Position numbers and translations under genes: made by a program. A stretch of 64,000 nucleotides of DNA from Rhabditoides inermis (lineage: Eukaryota > Nematoda > Chromadorea > Rhabditida > Rhabditidae), in assembly GCA_963966185.1 (NCBI GenBank), contig CAWZYM010000267.1, positions 42,501-106,500 on the forward strand, given 5' to 3'. Positions 20,967 through 31,334 of this stretch are shown in pieces; within the stretch, counting starts at the first letter, position 1, and each line of letters begins with the position of its first letter. The notes below the pieces were generated by a model. The model was not told the DNA's origin, did not search any database, and saw only the letters and a list, made by a program, of their open reading frames with translations.

Positions 20967-23834
20967 TTGAATTGTCCCTCATTTCCCTCTCGCCACTTTT
21001 CACCCACAGGCATATCCGGTTTTGTAGTGGTTCTGTTGAATGCTCGTAGTGTTCGCAATAAGCTCTATGAATTAGAGGCATTTCTTGTCTCGCATAAACC
21101 CGACATATGTGTCATCACTGAGTCGTGGTTAAATCCGCATGATTCGTGTAACGCTTTGAAACTTGGTGGCGCATACTCTCTCTTCCGATGTGATCGTCTT
21201 TCTCATGCAGGCGGTGTCCTCATTCTCGCATCCGCGCGCGCTAGTGTGTCTCTCATTTCTACTCACTCTATTGACTCCCTATGTGAATTCGTCTGTGTTG
21301 ATGTGCACCCATCATCTACTCTCTCACTATCCCGGCCATTGCGCATAATTGCTGTCTATCGCACACCTGGTGTTTCCAAGCAGACTCGTATCGCCGGCGG
21401 CAAACTCATCTCCCTCATGGATGCTATGATGTCACCCGACTCGCACTCACATGCGATCGTGGGAGACTTCAACTGTCCATCAATCGATTGGCGCTCCGGT
21501 CACTCTCGTGTCTTTTTCGATCGCACGCTGCTCGATTTCTGCTCCACCTACTCACTCACACAGCTGGTTGCAAAGCCAACTATGGTGAAAAGGCCTGGGC
21601 ACGTATCCCACATCCTGGATCTCGTGATTGTTGATTGCCCAGACTTGTTCTCTAGTATATCCATTGGTACTCCTCTCTCCACATGCGACCACTTGCCTGT
21701 TTTTGCCTCACTCACTGTGCATTCCCGCCCCAACCTCTCACCGCGCTCTGTCTTTATGTACAAAAAAGCCAATTGGCAAGCCATAAACGCGCGGATCGCT
21801 TCAACGGATTGGACGAGTGTGTTTGCATGCCGCCCGATTGACGAATGTTGCGAACTTTTCTCTCGTTTTGTGCAGCAGTGCCTTTTCGATTATTGTCCGT
21901 CCGTGCCGCTCAAGACTCACTCTCCTACTCTCCCCGCGCATATCCGCATGCTCAGTCGAAAGGTTTCTCTCCTTGCCTCTCGCAGGCCTATGTCGGCTGA
22001 CGCACGCAGTGCCCGACGGGATCTCCGGAAGGCACTGTATAGGTGGAACTGTAGAAAAGAGTCGGCTCTTCTAGATAAGGGACCGAAATCGTTCTATAGA
22101 CATGTGCGCAATAGACTGAACCCGGTAGACGGGATAGGTGTGGTGGTGGATTCGAATGGTCACTTCCTACATGATCCGGCCGATAAGGCTGAGCATTTCG
22201 CATCCTTCTTCGATTCTATCTACGCAGCTCACTCGGCATCGCCCGCCGGCGATTCGCTACCCAACTCAGTCGTGTCTCTCACTCACTTCGACATCTCACC
22301 GCACATTGTTCGCAAGGTGATAAGTGGAATGGCGAACAAAGTGAATACCTCTCCGGACGGAATCACGCATGTGTTCCTCAAAAACACAATTGATACAATC
22401 GTGCATCCACTCACTCTTCTGTTTATCCAGTCGACATCTGTGTGTTCTGTGCCCGCGATTTGGCGTCTCGGGTACATCAAACCCATTCATAAGAGTGGGC
22501 TATCCCATGACGTGTCTAATTACAGGCCGATCACACTAACTTCCACCGTAAGCAAGGTTTTAGAGAGAATTTGTGTCTCCCAGATCACTTCTTTTCTCGA
22601 TCGCAATTGCTTACTCACTCGCAATCAGTATGGATTTCGCAAAGGTAGATCTACATCTACCCAACTTGTCCAATGTCTCTCCCACTGGTCTCGCGAACTG
22701 ACCGATGGAAAGGTCGTCGACTGTCTGTATGTGGATTACACGAAAGCTTTTGACACTATCAATCATGATATGTTGTCCGCTAAGTTGTATTCAATTGGAG
22801 TGCGAGGCAATGCTCTTTCATGGTTAATGAGTTTTTTGCGCGATCGGACCACTCACGTATCAATCGATAACACACTGTCTGCCCCGAGGCTCGTCAATTG
22901 CGGCGTCCCCCAGGGTAGCTGCCTAGGCCCTCTTCTATTTAATATCTTCATAAATGACATTGCACGCTCTCTCCCTCCCGGGATGCACTTTGTTTTATAC
23001 GCGGACGACCTGAAGGTGTATTTCTCATACGACCCTCTCGATCCGTCCGCCCACTCTCGCTTCCAAGCTGCAGTTGATGCAGTGTGCGAGTGGTCGCATA
23101 AGTGGGGTCTCACCATCTCGATTTCTAAAACATACATCTTACATCTGGGCAAGCACAATCCGCGTTCTGTATACACTGCCGGCGATACTCCTCTGCGAGC
23201 TACAGATTGTGTGAAAGACCTCGGTGTCTGGATCACTAACAATCTGTGCTTCGAAACTCACATCTCCCGCATAGTCAATGGCGCGCTTTGGTCAATAAAC
23301 AACTTTCTGAGAGCATATCAAACACGCAATCTCACTGTTCTAGTGAAAGCTTATGTAACATACATTCGCTGTAAGCTTGAATATTGTACAGAAGTGTGGA
23401 GCCCATCTAGCGTGCGCATGGTGAACCTGTTAGAGGGCGTGCAACGCTACTTTACGCGACGCATCTGCCATCGAGCCGGTCACCTTTTCCTCGGGTATTC
23501 TGAGAGGCTCCGCCTGCTGGGTCTCGAGACACTTGAGTCTCGTAGATTCTTGAATGACGTCACTTTCCTCTTCAAAATTGCCCACCATATTTCGCCGTTT
23601 GATGCAGATGGTATATTCAATATCATCCCAACATCAACAAGGCATTCACACAACATGCGAATTATCCCTTCTTTTGATCCTGCAAACAAACTACTCACGA
23701 GCATTCACAGAGCCTATACTTACTGGAATAGCCTTTCTTCTGATGTGGTGGGAGTGCGAAGTGCGGAGCAGTTCAGAGAACTTGTCAGATCTGGATCTGG
23801 CGGTTTCCCGTTGTCTCGGATTCGTGCATCATGA
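20967..23834 (+). CDS. LINE ORF2: apurinic-type endonuclease + reverse transcriptase
   Basis: This is an uninterrupted frame of about 955 codons. The N-terminal endonuclease/exonuclease/phosphatase domain is marked by LNARSVRNKL (about residue 25), TESW and GDFNCPSIDW (about 165). The reverse transcriptase covers about residues 480-740 with FRKGRST (about 558), GVPQGSCLGPLLFN and the catalytic YADD (about 678). The C-terminus is the usual CR1 extension. No in-frame ATG precedes the endonuclease; the first lies near codon 150. Translation must therefore use re-initiation after ORF1, a non-AUG codon, or splicing to the CACCCACAG acceptor near 21009. The enzyme nicks target DNA and primes cDNA synthesis there. 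Confidence 0.93.
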   Translation: MNCPSFPSRHFSPTGISGFVVVLLNARSVRNKLYELEAFLVSHKPDICVITESWLNPHDSCNALKLGGAYSLFRCDRLSHAGGVLILASARASVSLISTHSIDSLCEFVCVDVHPSSTLSLSRPLRIIAVYRTPGVSKQTRIAGGKLISLMDAMMSPDSHSHAIVGDFNCPSIDWRSGHSRVFFDRTLLDFCSTYSLTQLVAKPTMVKRPGHVSHILDLVIVDCPDLFSSISIGTPLSTCDHLPVFASLTVHSRPNLSPRSVFMYKKANWQAINARIASTDWTSVFACRPIDECCELFSRFVQQCLFDYCPSVPLKTHSPTLPAHIRMLSRKVSLLASRRPMSADARSARRDLRKALYRWNCRKESALLDKGPKSFYRHVRNRLNPVDGIGVVVDSNGHFLHDPADKAEHFASFFDSIYAAHSASPAGDSLPNSVVSLTHFDISPHIVRKVISGMANKVNTSPDGITHVFLKNTIDTIVHPLTLLFIQSTSVCSVPAIWRLGYIKPIHKSGLSHDVSNYRPITLTSTVSKVLERICVSQITSFLDRNCLLTRNQYGFRKGRSTSTQLVQCLSHWSRELTDGKVVDCLYVDYTKAFDTINHDMLSAKLYSIGVRGNALSWLMSFLRDRTTHVSIDNTLSAPRLVNCGVPQGSCLGPLLFNIFINDIARSLPPGMHFVLYADDLKVYFSYDPLDPSAHSRFQAAVDAVCEWSHKWGLTISISKTYILHLGKHNPRSVYTAGDTPLRATDCVKDLGVWITNNLCFETHISRIVNGALWSINNFLRAYQTRNLTVLVKAYVTYIRCKLEYCTEVWSPSSVRMVNLLEGVQRYFTRRICHRAGHLFLGYSERLRLLGLETLESRRFLNDVTFLFKIAHHISPFDADGIFNIIPTSTRHSHNMRIIPSFDPANKLLTSIHRAYTYWNSLSSDVVGVRSAEQFRELVRSGSGGFPLSRIRAS

Positions 23835-24158
23835 CATGACTGGAGAGTTTGGACGTCTCTCACATGTCATCTCTTGTGCGCATGTATCTGTGTCCCACAC
23901 TTCATACGTTCCATTCCGCCTTTGTCTCCGCCAGTTCCCTTGAGCAAGGCGCGGTAGTAGCTCATCTCGTTTTACCCCCCCCCCCCCCCCCACACACTAT
24001 CGTATTATCACTGTAATGTCCTTTTACAACTCGCACATTCTAATCACCCTTATATGCGATAAATTGAATTGAATTGAAAATTGAATTGAAACTGTGGATC
24101 GCCGTACTATCGTCTGCTATAGGCTACCTACTTCCAAACCCCTCGCTCACACCTCACC

Positions 24159-24902
24159 ATGGATAGCGACTTTTACATCACTCTTATGAGCGACTCGCTC
24201 CCGTCAAACACTATCGCCAATTTTGACGTCATGCTGCCGACTACGGTCGCTTTGTCGAGAAAATACGAAGTGGCACTCACACACCTCATCTACCCGTACA
24301 CTTTCGACGCGGTGCGTGCGGACAAATCACACGCGTCGCATGGAGAATCTGAAACAAAGATCACTCTCACGCTTGCGGACGGGACCAATACTGTCGCGCA
24401 TCTGGACGCCTTCAACTACATCTCCGCCGCCCAACTCATTGACATTATGAATAGACAGTTGGAGAACATACTCATCGAGAAGAAAGTGATTAATCGCTCT
24501 CAATTCTCTCCTATATGGACGTATGACGAGCAGTCCAGAAAGTGTACCGTAGAATTCCCGCAGACACTATTACACTCGTTGACTCTTTCCCCGAAAATTG
24601 CATATTTGCTCGGAACCCCTCGCACCCTGAATGCCTCGAGAGCAGGAGATTACCCTATTCACACTGCCAGCCCTCTCATGTTCATCTATTCGAATATTGT
24701 TGATTACCAGCTAGTGTCTAACGTTCGCGCTCAATGCAGGAGAATGAGGATCAGGAGCAAGAGGAGCAGGAGCCGGAGTCGAAGGAGGAGGAGGAGGAGG
24801 AGGAGGAGGATCAGGAGGTCGAGGAGGACGAGGAGGAGGAGAATGAGGAGGCTACCGTCGAGAACGAGGAGAATGCGCGAATGGATGCCGGAAATCTCGT
24901 GA
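24159..24902 (+). pseudogene. Maverick virion-type protein, C-terminally truncated
   Basis: The N-terminus (DFYITLMSDSLPSNT, then VALTHLIYPYTF about residues 42-53) matches a widespread Polinton family whose members start FYVTLPS and carry an EI.YPH.W block. It is usually encoded next to the small membrane protein and thought to be structural. The family's later FVY.DIV..Q block is present (FIYSNIVDYQ, about 173-182). The frame then falls at VRAQ (about 190) into an Arg-rich run encoded by a GAGGAG tract. The normal C-terminal part is missing, so a deletion or rearrangement has joined it to an acidic sequence. Assignment as capsid-associated is by family resemblance only. Confidence 0.68.
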
Positions 24903-25144
24903 TGTGTGATAACACACAAGAGTACGAGACTATGAATGAGCAGGCAGTCGAGAAGAAGGACGTGGCTGTGCAGACTTGCCGCGTCTGCCAGGCCGCGGCA
25001 GCCCGCAAGGCGCTGCGCCAGAAGAAGAGAGCCGACACCGTCTCCGCGCACCGCACAATCGAGAAGACAAACACTCTAAGGAAGCTGGCGTGCATCCCCC
25101 TGTTTATCGATTCTAACGAAAAGGTGTATATTCGCATTGCTTGA
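24734..25144 (+). CDS. Glu-rich ORF with basic C-terminal tail, 136 aa
   Basis: The ATG at 24734 lies in another frame inside the end of the preceding ORF. The first half is a Glu/Gln/Asp low-complexity run. The second half is ordinary sequence with CRVC, a basic segment (ARKALRQKKRA) and an end reading KVYIRIA. An AATAAA follows at about 25168. It may be a separate gene, or the last exon of the preceding gene joined by a splice I cannot place, since no suitable GT lies near. The basic tail could bind DNA. Its origin relative to the missing capsid genes is unknown. Confidence 0.45.
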   Translation: MQENEDQEQEEQEPESKEEEEEEEEDQEVEEDEEEENEEATVENEENARMDAGNLVMCDNTQEYETMNEQAVEKKDVAVQTCRVCQAAAARKALRQKKRADTVSAHRTIEKTNTLRKLACIPLFIDSNEKVYIRIA

Positions 25145-25742
25145 ATAATTGTTTATTTATGAAAACAAATAAAATTTGGTTGAATTTATTTCATTTTTTC
25201 TTCTCCTTTCGCGAAGCAGCCGGCTCCGCCCAACCGCAGCGACACTACAATGCGTACAATATAAACATTGTATAAATTACACTCAAAACACATACATACC
25301 TTTAGTGTCTCTCTCTCTCTCCCGTATGCGTTCGCGACGCATGCTACGCTAGCCACGTAGAATGTGTCGTATTGACGTCACTCTCGCGCAAAACCCGCGA
25401 GAGTGACGTCACGCCTTCATGTGCAACGTGCATACACTATAGACGCGATCATATGCACGCCGAACTCAATGTAAGTGTGAACAATTAAACGTAAACACGG
25501 CCGCGCGCGACACCAGACAAGCACACACTGACGGACCTCCTACTTTCATACGCAAAGCTCCGCCCTCCCCCATAAACCAAATGCAAAAGAAAAAAAAACA
25601 ATATTTATTCTCTAGCAACAATCGGGCTCATCTCCGAATTCCTCGCTCAGTGCGGCGGCCCTCTGCGACCAAGTGTCTTCGAAGTGGTGGCCCCTCATTG
25701 TACAACAAACCTCATTGTAAAACAATCCACCCTCATTGTACA

Positions 25743-25786
<44 letters not shown>

Positions 25787-25879
25787 CTTGCTTGCTCTCT
25801 CTATTTTGCTTGCTTGTTCTCTCTTTCTCTTGCTTGCCTGCTCTCTCGTCCCCATCTGACGCGACCATGCATTTCATCT
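25145..25879. other. Maverick right-end spacer, no gene seen
   Basis: The stretch contains an AATAAA (about 25168), a perfect-looking inverted pair CTCTCGCG / CGCGAGAG around 25380-25402 flanked by TGACGTCA-like CRE motifs (about 25374 and 25403), and a (TC)n run at 25750-25783. No supported exon was found. Confidence 0.5.
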
Positions 25880-26351
25880 CACAACCAAAACATTGCGCTT
25901 TCGAGACCGGTGGTGCGAGCCCAGAGGCGAGCCTCCATACAACTGTGTATCGCGCGCTTCGCATCGCGCTCTCTTCTACCACATTACACTCTCGCTCGCT
26001 CGCTCGCGTTCAGACTGGAGAGATCGCGTGAAAAGATGAGAGAGAGAGAACGGCTGGCAGCCGGCCAGTAGGCGGCCGGGTAGGAGGGCGGAGCTTAGGA
26101 GCAGTGCGGTAAAAGGAGGCTGGGAGGGGTTTTAGAGGGCGGCGCTTGAAGTAGGTGCCTCAAATAGGTATTGCAAGACGGGCGTGACTCTAATAGGCGG
26201 TGCTAGAGAGGCGTGGCTTCAGAGGGCGGGGCATTTGAGGGGCGTGGTTCGAAGGGGCGGAGCGTAAGGAGGCGTGGCTTTAGGAGGCGGAGCGTTAGAG
26301 GGGCGTGGCTTCAAGGGGCGGTATCAGTTTTTGACTCCACGGCACCCCACC
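25880..26351 (-). repeat. Maverick right TIR
   Basis: This is the inverted copy of 7306-7780 and ends at 26351 with CCCCACC. From about 25990 to 26351 it matches the left TIR closely, including the same GGGCGG / GGGCGTGG box array and the segment shared with 17675-17729. Inward of 25990 similarity decays. Beyond 26351 the left and right flanks share nothing, which fixes the terminus. Confidence 0.85.
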
Positions 26352-26389
26352 TTTCTCTCGCCATATTCACATCAATCCGGCGTCAGGAT

Positions 26390-27790
26390 AGGATAAATGA
26401 AACATCCGAGATCCAAGAGACAACGGACACGCGCCACGCCACTCCGTATTCAAAACAGCAGCGCGAATGGTAAATCTGGGGAAGTCTCAGCGCCTGCAGA
26501 GACCAAAAGCGACGACTGTCTACACATTGCCCCTCGCGCGGTGGTCCGGGGAGCCATAATGCGGAAGTGGGAATGAAGGCACATCCACTCGTATCATCAT
26601 CCAGCCTAGGCGGCCCACGGCGCCCGGTGCAATTCTGGAGGCGCCGGATAACAAAAAAGGATAGAGCGTGTGGATTCACAATTCTCTTTCGCCGATAGTT
26701 TAGGCGACAGACTGCGAAAGCGCAGACACGCATCCTCGTATTTCAGAATTCGACCTGGGCGGCACGCAGTGGACCGGTATCAATCTGATGGTCAGATCGC
26801 ACAAAAAAGAGGGACGACAGTCAGTCGTCTAGTGTCGCCAGTCTGAAGGATCCCGATTGCAGTGGAGACCCCCGTTCGCTATATATTCCCGTCATCCGGC
26901 CTAGGTGGCTCGCTGGGTCCGATGCACGGATGCACCCCTGGGAAAGCCAGACAGCACGAAGAGAGAGAGAGAGCCAACCTGTGGCTGGCCCTCTAGAGCC
27001 GTCGGGTCAGTCTGGGGTAGCCAGACCACGAAAATGGAGAGGTGGAGACACCCATCCACTTGTTCCGTCACCCAGTCAAGGCGGACGCTGGGTCCGATGA
27101 GTATCTGGGGGAAGCCAGATAGCACAGAGAGAGAGGACCGACACACAGTCCTCTTGCACCGTCAGTTTGGGGGAGCCAGACTGCAAAAGTGGAGTCGCCC
27201 ATCCACTTGTTCCGTCACCCGGCCTAGGCGGCTCGCTGGGTCCGGTGCGCATCTGGGGGAGCCAGATAGCACGAAGAGAGAGGACCGACACACGGTCCTC
27301 TTGCACCGTCAGTCTGGGGGAGCCAGACTGCAAAAGTGGAGTCGCCCGTCCACTTGTTCCGTCACCCGGCCTAGGCGGCTCGCTGGGTCCGGTGCGCATC
27401 TGGGGGAGCCAGATAGCACGAAGAGAGAGGACCGACACACGGTCCTCTTGCACCGTCAGTTTGGGGGAGCCAGACTGCAAAAGTGGAGTCGCCCATCCAC
27501 TTGTTCCGTCACCCGGCCTAGGCGGCTCGCTGGGTCCGGTGCGCATCTGGGGGAGCCAGATAGCACGAAAAGAGAGGACCGACACACGGTCCTCTTGCAC
27601 CGTCAGTCTGGGGGAGCCAGACTGCAAAGTGGAGAAACCTATCCACTTGTTCCGTCATCCAACACCGGCAACACATGTGCTACCGGTCTGGGGGAGCCAG
27701 ATGCGCACAAAACCGAGGGTCGACGTGTCGAGATTGTTCTGAGGAAATCAGACTGCGACGGGGCTGCCACATGGCACGGCCCTCATCCAG
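26390..27790. repeat. 147-bp satellite made of hairpin units
   Basis: About nine tandem units of 147 bp can be recognised by CCTAGGCGGCTCGCTGGGTCC landmarks at 27221, 27368 and 27515, with older units before 27060 (26605, about 26752, 26899). The central four are nearly identical. Each unit has four stem-loops: ATCTGG/CCAGAT (loop GGGAG), GAGGACCG/CGGTCCTC (loop ACACA), CAGTCTGG/CCAGACTG (loop GGGAG) and AAGTGGA/TCCACTT. Because 147 is divisible by 3 and lacks stops, long ORFs run through in three frames; these are probably by-products. Confidence 0.9.
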
Positions 27791-28070
27791 ACATCCAGAC
27801 CTCATGCAGACCCTCATCCAGAACGCGTCAACTGGTCTCGTCTCGTAAAATAAACGCTTTCGCGAATGTGCGAAATCGGTAATCTGAACTCATTAAATAA
27901 AACTCCCACGTGGGGGAGATTACGACCGACCGAAATAAGGTAACGTCGATAGTTCGATTTCGAACTACTAGGAACTATGCGGCTCCAACCAAATCAGATA
28001 CGCGGTATGTGCGTTTAACAGGTAAAGTAAATCGCACATAACATATGTGGGTAGGAAATGCGAAAATATA
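27791..28070. other. Unique sequence, nothing supported
   Basis: Only a short palindrome around CCCACGTGGG (about 27906) was seen. No exon or repeat end was found. Confidence 0.4.
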
Positions 28071-28074
28071 TCAA

Positions 28075-28620
28075 ATCAAATCAAATCAAATACTTTATCC
28101 GGAATTGCATTTCATGAACATATACAATATTGTATGCATGGGTCCTCGGGTGTCATAATGAGAAGCGCCGGGAGATGATCTGATTCCAAACTGCAGGTTC
28201 CTCGGTAGCCAGTCGTTTCCATTCCTTTCGTGCCCGCGTCTTCGTGAGATCTGGTAGCTCCGCTATGAAGTCGTCTTCCCATTCCTTATACGGCGATCCA
28301 ATTCGACCAGGTCCTTTTGGTCTCCAAAGAATGACTTCTTGCTCCAGCGGTCATCGGTGGCTGTCAGTGTTTTCCTCTCCATTCTTCTTCTTTTCCCCGC
28401 GGCGTGCGGTCGGGTCCTCATTTCGCCCCACCGCCGCCGGATGTTCGGTCATCGACAAGAATCCTTCCCGAGTAACCAGTGAGGCGGCGGGAAGTACCCT
28501 CATGTGGAAGCAGCTATGGCGCGAGGAGATACTAATTAGCATGGAAGCAAAGGAAACCCGGAGCTCTACACGTCAACAATGGTACTCTAATAGTCCAGGA
28601 ATGATTAGCGATCAAGTATC
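28075..28620 (-). mobile_element. 3' end of a LINE-like element, minus strand
   Basis: On the minus strand the sequence ends CAATTCCGGATAAA followed by TTTGA-type repeats ((TCAAA)n on the plus strand at 28075-28091). Just before this, a short frame rich in charged residues (reading DDFIAELPDLTKTRARKEWK) ends at a TGA near 28160, consistent with the C-terminus of a retrotransposon protein. The 5' part is missing. Confidence 0.55.
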
Positions 28621-28639
28621 GTCTTCCCACCACTAACCT

Positions 28640-29356
<717 letters not shown>

Positions 29357-29360
29357 AATA

Positions 29361-30417
29361 TCGCACGGCACGCAGACCGGGTGCTGCCTGGCCGTTTTAA
29401 AAACAACACAATAACATCAGTGATGTCCAGAAATAAGAAATCCATAACAGAAACACATACAAAACACCAAAAACGGCCATCCACGTAACACAAGCCTAGA
29501 AAATGAGGCTTCATTTTCGTCGTTCCTTTTCGACCTCTCTTCGGGGTGTATGACCGCGTCGCTCGGCACGACATGACACCATGTTGTGCCATGCAAGAAA
29601 ACATAAATTATTGAGTGAGTTTTGGTATAAACTTTTCAAAACCAAAGATTTTGTGTCATGGTAGTCGGGAGTGGCCGGGTGGCGCGCGCACTATTTCTCT
29701 GCCGTCTCTCGTCGTCTAACCTTTTTCGTCGCGCTCGGCTCTCTTGCGCGAGAGAGCCAAACTGGTAGGCGAGTCTACTATAGTCGGTATACGCATGTGG
29801 ACAATATTGAATCAAACATATCGCGCCAGCCGACCACTCCCGACAAATCTACTAAAAATAAAAGTTTCGGCGGCGCTGCGCTCATTGAGTGTGCTCTCGA
29901 TATGATTGTGAGCCACTGCTTCCATTTCTCATACTTTTGCAGCTTTGAAGGTATCTTAAGTCATGAAATGAATAAGTTAATTGCGCTGTGTTATCACCGT
30001 GTTTCATGCTTCAACGGCAAAGTCAGCAGTTTGTTTAAAGTAAATCGCAGGCATTCCTCATGCTGAATTTACATCGTTAGCGCACGAACAGTGAATACAG
30101 CCACGCTCGCTGAAAACATTATAATCAAGAATGACAATCATTCAATTATGTGTCGATGTTGTTTGAAGCGCACCAACAAAGTATTTATCTATAAATTAGG
30201 AACAAAAACAAATATTCAAAAACATCTCCACAGAATACGCGAAGCAACAAAAAAGATGAACATTTTATTTGTATTGTTTAGAAACGTTAAAGAAAACTAA
30301 ATTGTGGAATGTTGAGTTTCGCAAAAAGTGTATCGTATAAAAACTCTATTTTGAGAACCATCGGTTGTGTACCCTTCTAGTAATGATTTTTTTCAAGTCA
30401 GAACAGATCGTCACGTC
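29361..30417. other. No gene supported
   Basis: Only short reading frames are present. A GC-rich patch lies near 29680-29760 and the rest is ordinary AT-rich sequence. Confidence 0.4.
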
Positions 30418-31334
30418 CCTCATTTGTACGAGTCTCTGAACAAAAACGTTGGTATAATTCCCACTGAATCTTTCTCTCTGTACCTGTTATTGGTGTTTTT
30501 CTCCATAGCTTCTGGGCTCATCACGTAATGATCCTTCGGTCGAGTCACATCATTCCTTTCGCCCAAACCTCCTTTGTAGGAGTCTCTGAACAAAAACGTT
30601 GGCATATGTAGTTTTTACTGAATCGTTGTCTATGTACCTGTTGTTGGTGTTTGTCTCCATAGCTTCTGTACTCATCTTGTAATGATCCTTTGGTCGAGTC
30701 ACATCATATCTTTCGCCCAACCCTCCTTTGTACGAGTCTCTGAACAAAATTGTTGGTATCATTTTCACTGAAACTTTGTCTATATACCTGTTGTTGGTGC
30801 TCTTCTCCATAGCTTCTGTGCTCATCACGTAGTGATCTTTTGGTCGAGTCACATCATTCCTTTCGCCCAACCCTCCTTTGTACGAGTCTCTGAACAAAAA
30901 CGTTGGTATCATTTTCACTGAATCTTTGTCTATGTACCTGTTATTGGTGTTTTTCTCCATAGCTTCTGTGCTCATCACGTAGTGATCTTTCGGTCGGGTC
31001 ACATCATTCCTTTCGCCCAACCCTCCTTTGTACGAGTCTCTGAACAAACACGTTGTTATCATTTTCACTGAATCTTTGTCTATGTACCTGTTGTTGGTGC
31101 TCTTCTCCATAGCTTCTGTGCTCATCACGTAGTGATCTTTTGGTCGAATCATACCATACCGCTCAGCCGTCTCTTGTTTAAACGACACACTGAAAAGCGA
31201 TACTCTGCCTGAAAGTTTCAGTTCGCTTACATACTAATGCTGGTACTGTTCACAGCACCCTCAAGTCGTTTGCTGGCGTGTGCTTGGGGCGATGCTGAAC
31301 CAAAAACTTGAATCGACGAAGTGACTTGATCCAT
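30418..31334 (-). CDS. Two-exon gene with about five 50-residue tandem repeats, function unknown
   Basis: Exon 1 (31231-31334) starts at ATG MDQVTSSIQV. It joins exon 2 (from 31189) through a 41-nt intron with GTAAGC and TTTTCAG ends, in phase 2. Exon 2 consists of about five near-identical 150-bp units, each coding for RPKDHYVMSTEAMEK, TNNRYIDKDSV and LFRDSYKGGLGERNDVT in turn. A 1-bp indel near 30610 shifts the frame between the fourth and fifth units; the last unit is open in the other frame and ends at a TGA near 30420. The repeat family is not recognised. No signal peptide or membrane span is visible. It may be a real gene with one copy error, or a recent pseudogene. Confidence 0.5.

Larger units (their letters stand above)
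19622..24093 (+). mobile_element. CR1-like LINE, near full length, inserted in the Maverick
   Basis: The insert carries a 5' leader, ORF1 (19788-20876), ORF2 (20967-23834), a 3' UTR with a 17-bp C run (about 23975) and a tail of ATTGA-type repeats. GAAACT occurs at both edges (19616-19621 and 24088-24093), a likely 6-bp target duplication, although the tail makes its limit ambiguous. Tails of short repeats instead of poly(A) are typical of CR1/L2-like elements. Both ORFs are open, so the insertion is probably recent. Confidence 0.88.
19458..24166 (+). pseudogene. Small single-span Maverick membrane protein, split by a LINE
   Basis: The ATG at 19458 opens a frame with a hydrophobic segment (AQVIMIYCVVATAVYCLAF, about residues 28-46). 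It is broken at 19621 by the CR1-like LINE and resumes at 24094 with the GYLLPNP block, ending at a TAG (24164-24166). The two parts total 78 codons if the insertion is discounted. A short hydrophobic protein ending in a GYLLPNP-type motif is, to my knowledge, common next to the integrase in Polintons of many animals. The stop overlaps the start of the next ORF (ATG at 24159) by 8 nt, as in compact viral genomes. Confidence 0.78.
7306..26351 (+). mobile_element. Maverick/Polinton virus-like DNA transposon, degraded
   Basis: The element is bounded by inverted copies starting GGTGGGGTGCCGTGG at 7306 and ending with its complement at 26351, about 19.0 kb. Inside are hallmark Polinton genes: protein-primed type B DNA polymerase, retroviral-like integrase with chromodomain, a short single-span membrane protein and a virion-type protein. 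The order integrase, small membrane protein, virion-type ORF runs on one strand with a 1-nt gap and then an 8-nt overlap. The polymerase lacks its C-terminal half, a CR1-like LINE interrupts the membrane protein, and no major capsid, packaging ATPase or cysteine protease can be seen. The element is therefore non-autonomous. Polintons are known to make long TIRs and 6-bp target duplications; I could not identify the target duplication. Confidence 0.85.

Noticed and set aside
20062..20970. Alternative-frame and antisense ORFs over LINE ORF1 (up to 237 aa)
   Set aside because: They are shadows of a GC-rich coding region and have no motifs.
24730..25051. Arg-rich and Leu-rich ORFs over the GAGGAG tract
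   Set aside because: They are other-frame readings of the low-complexity Glu run; the Glu frame continues into ordinary sequence.
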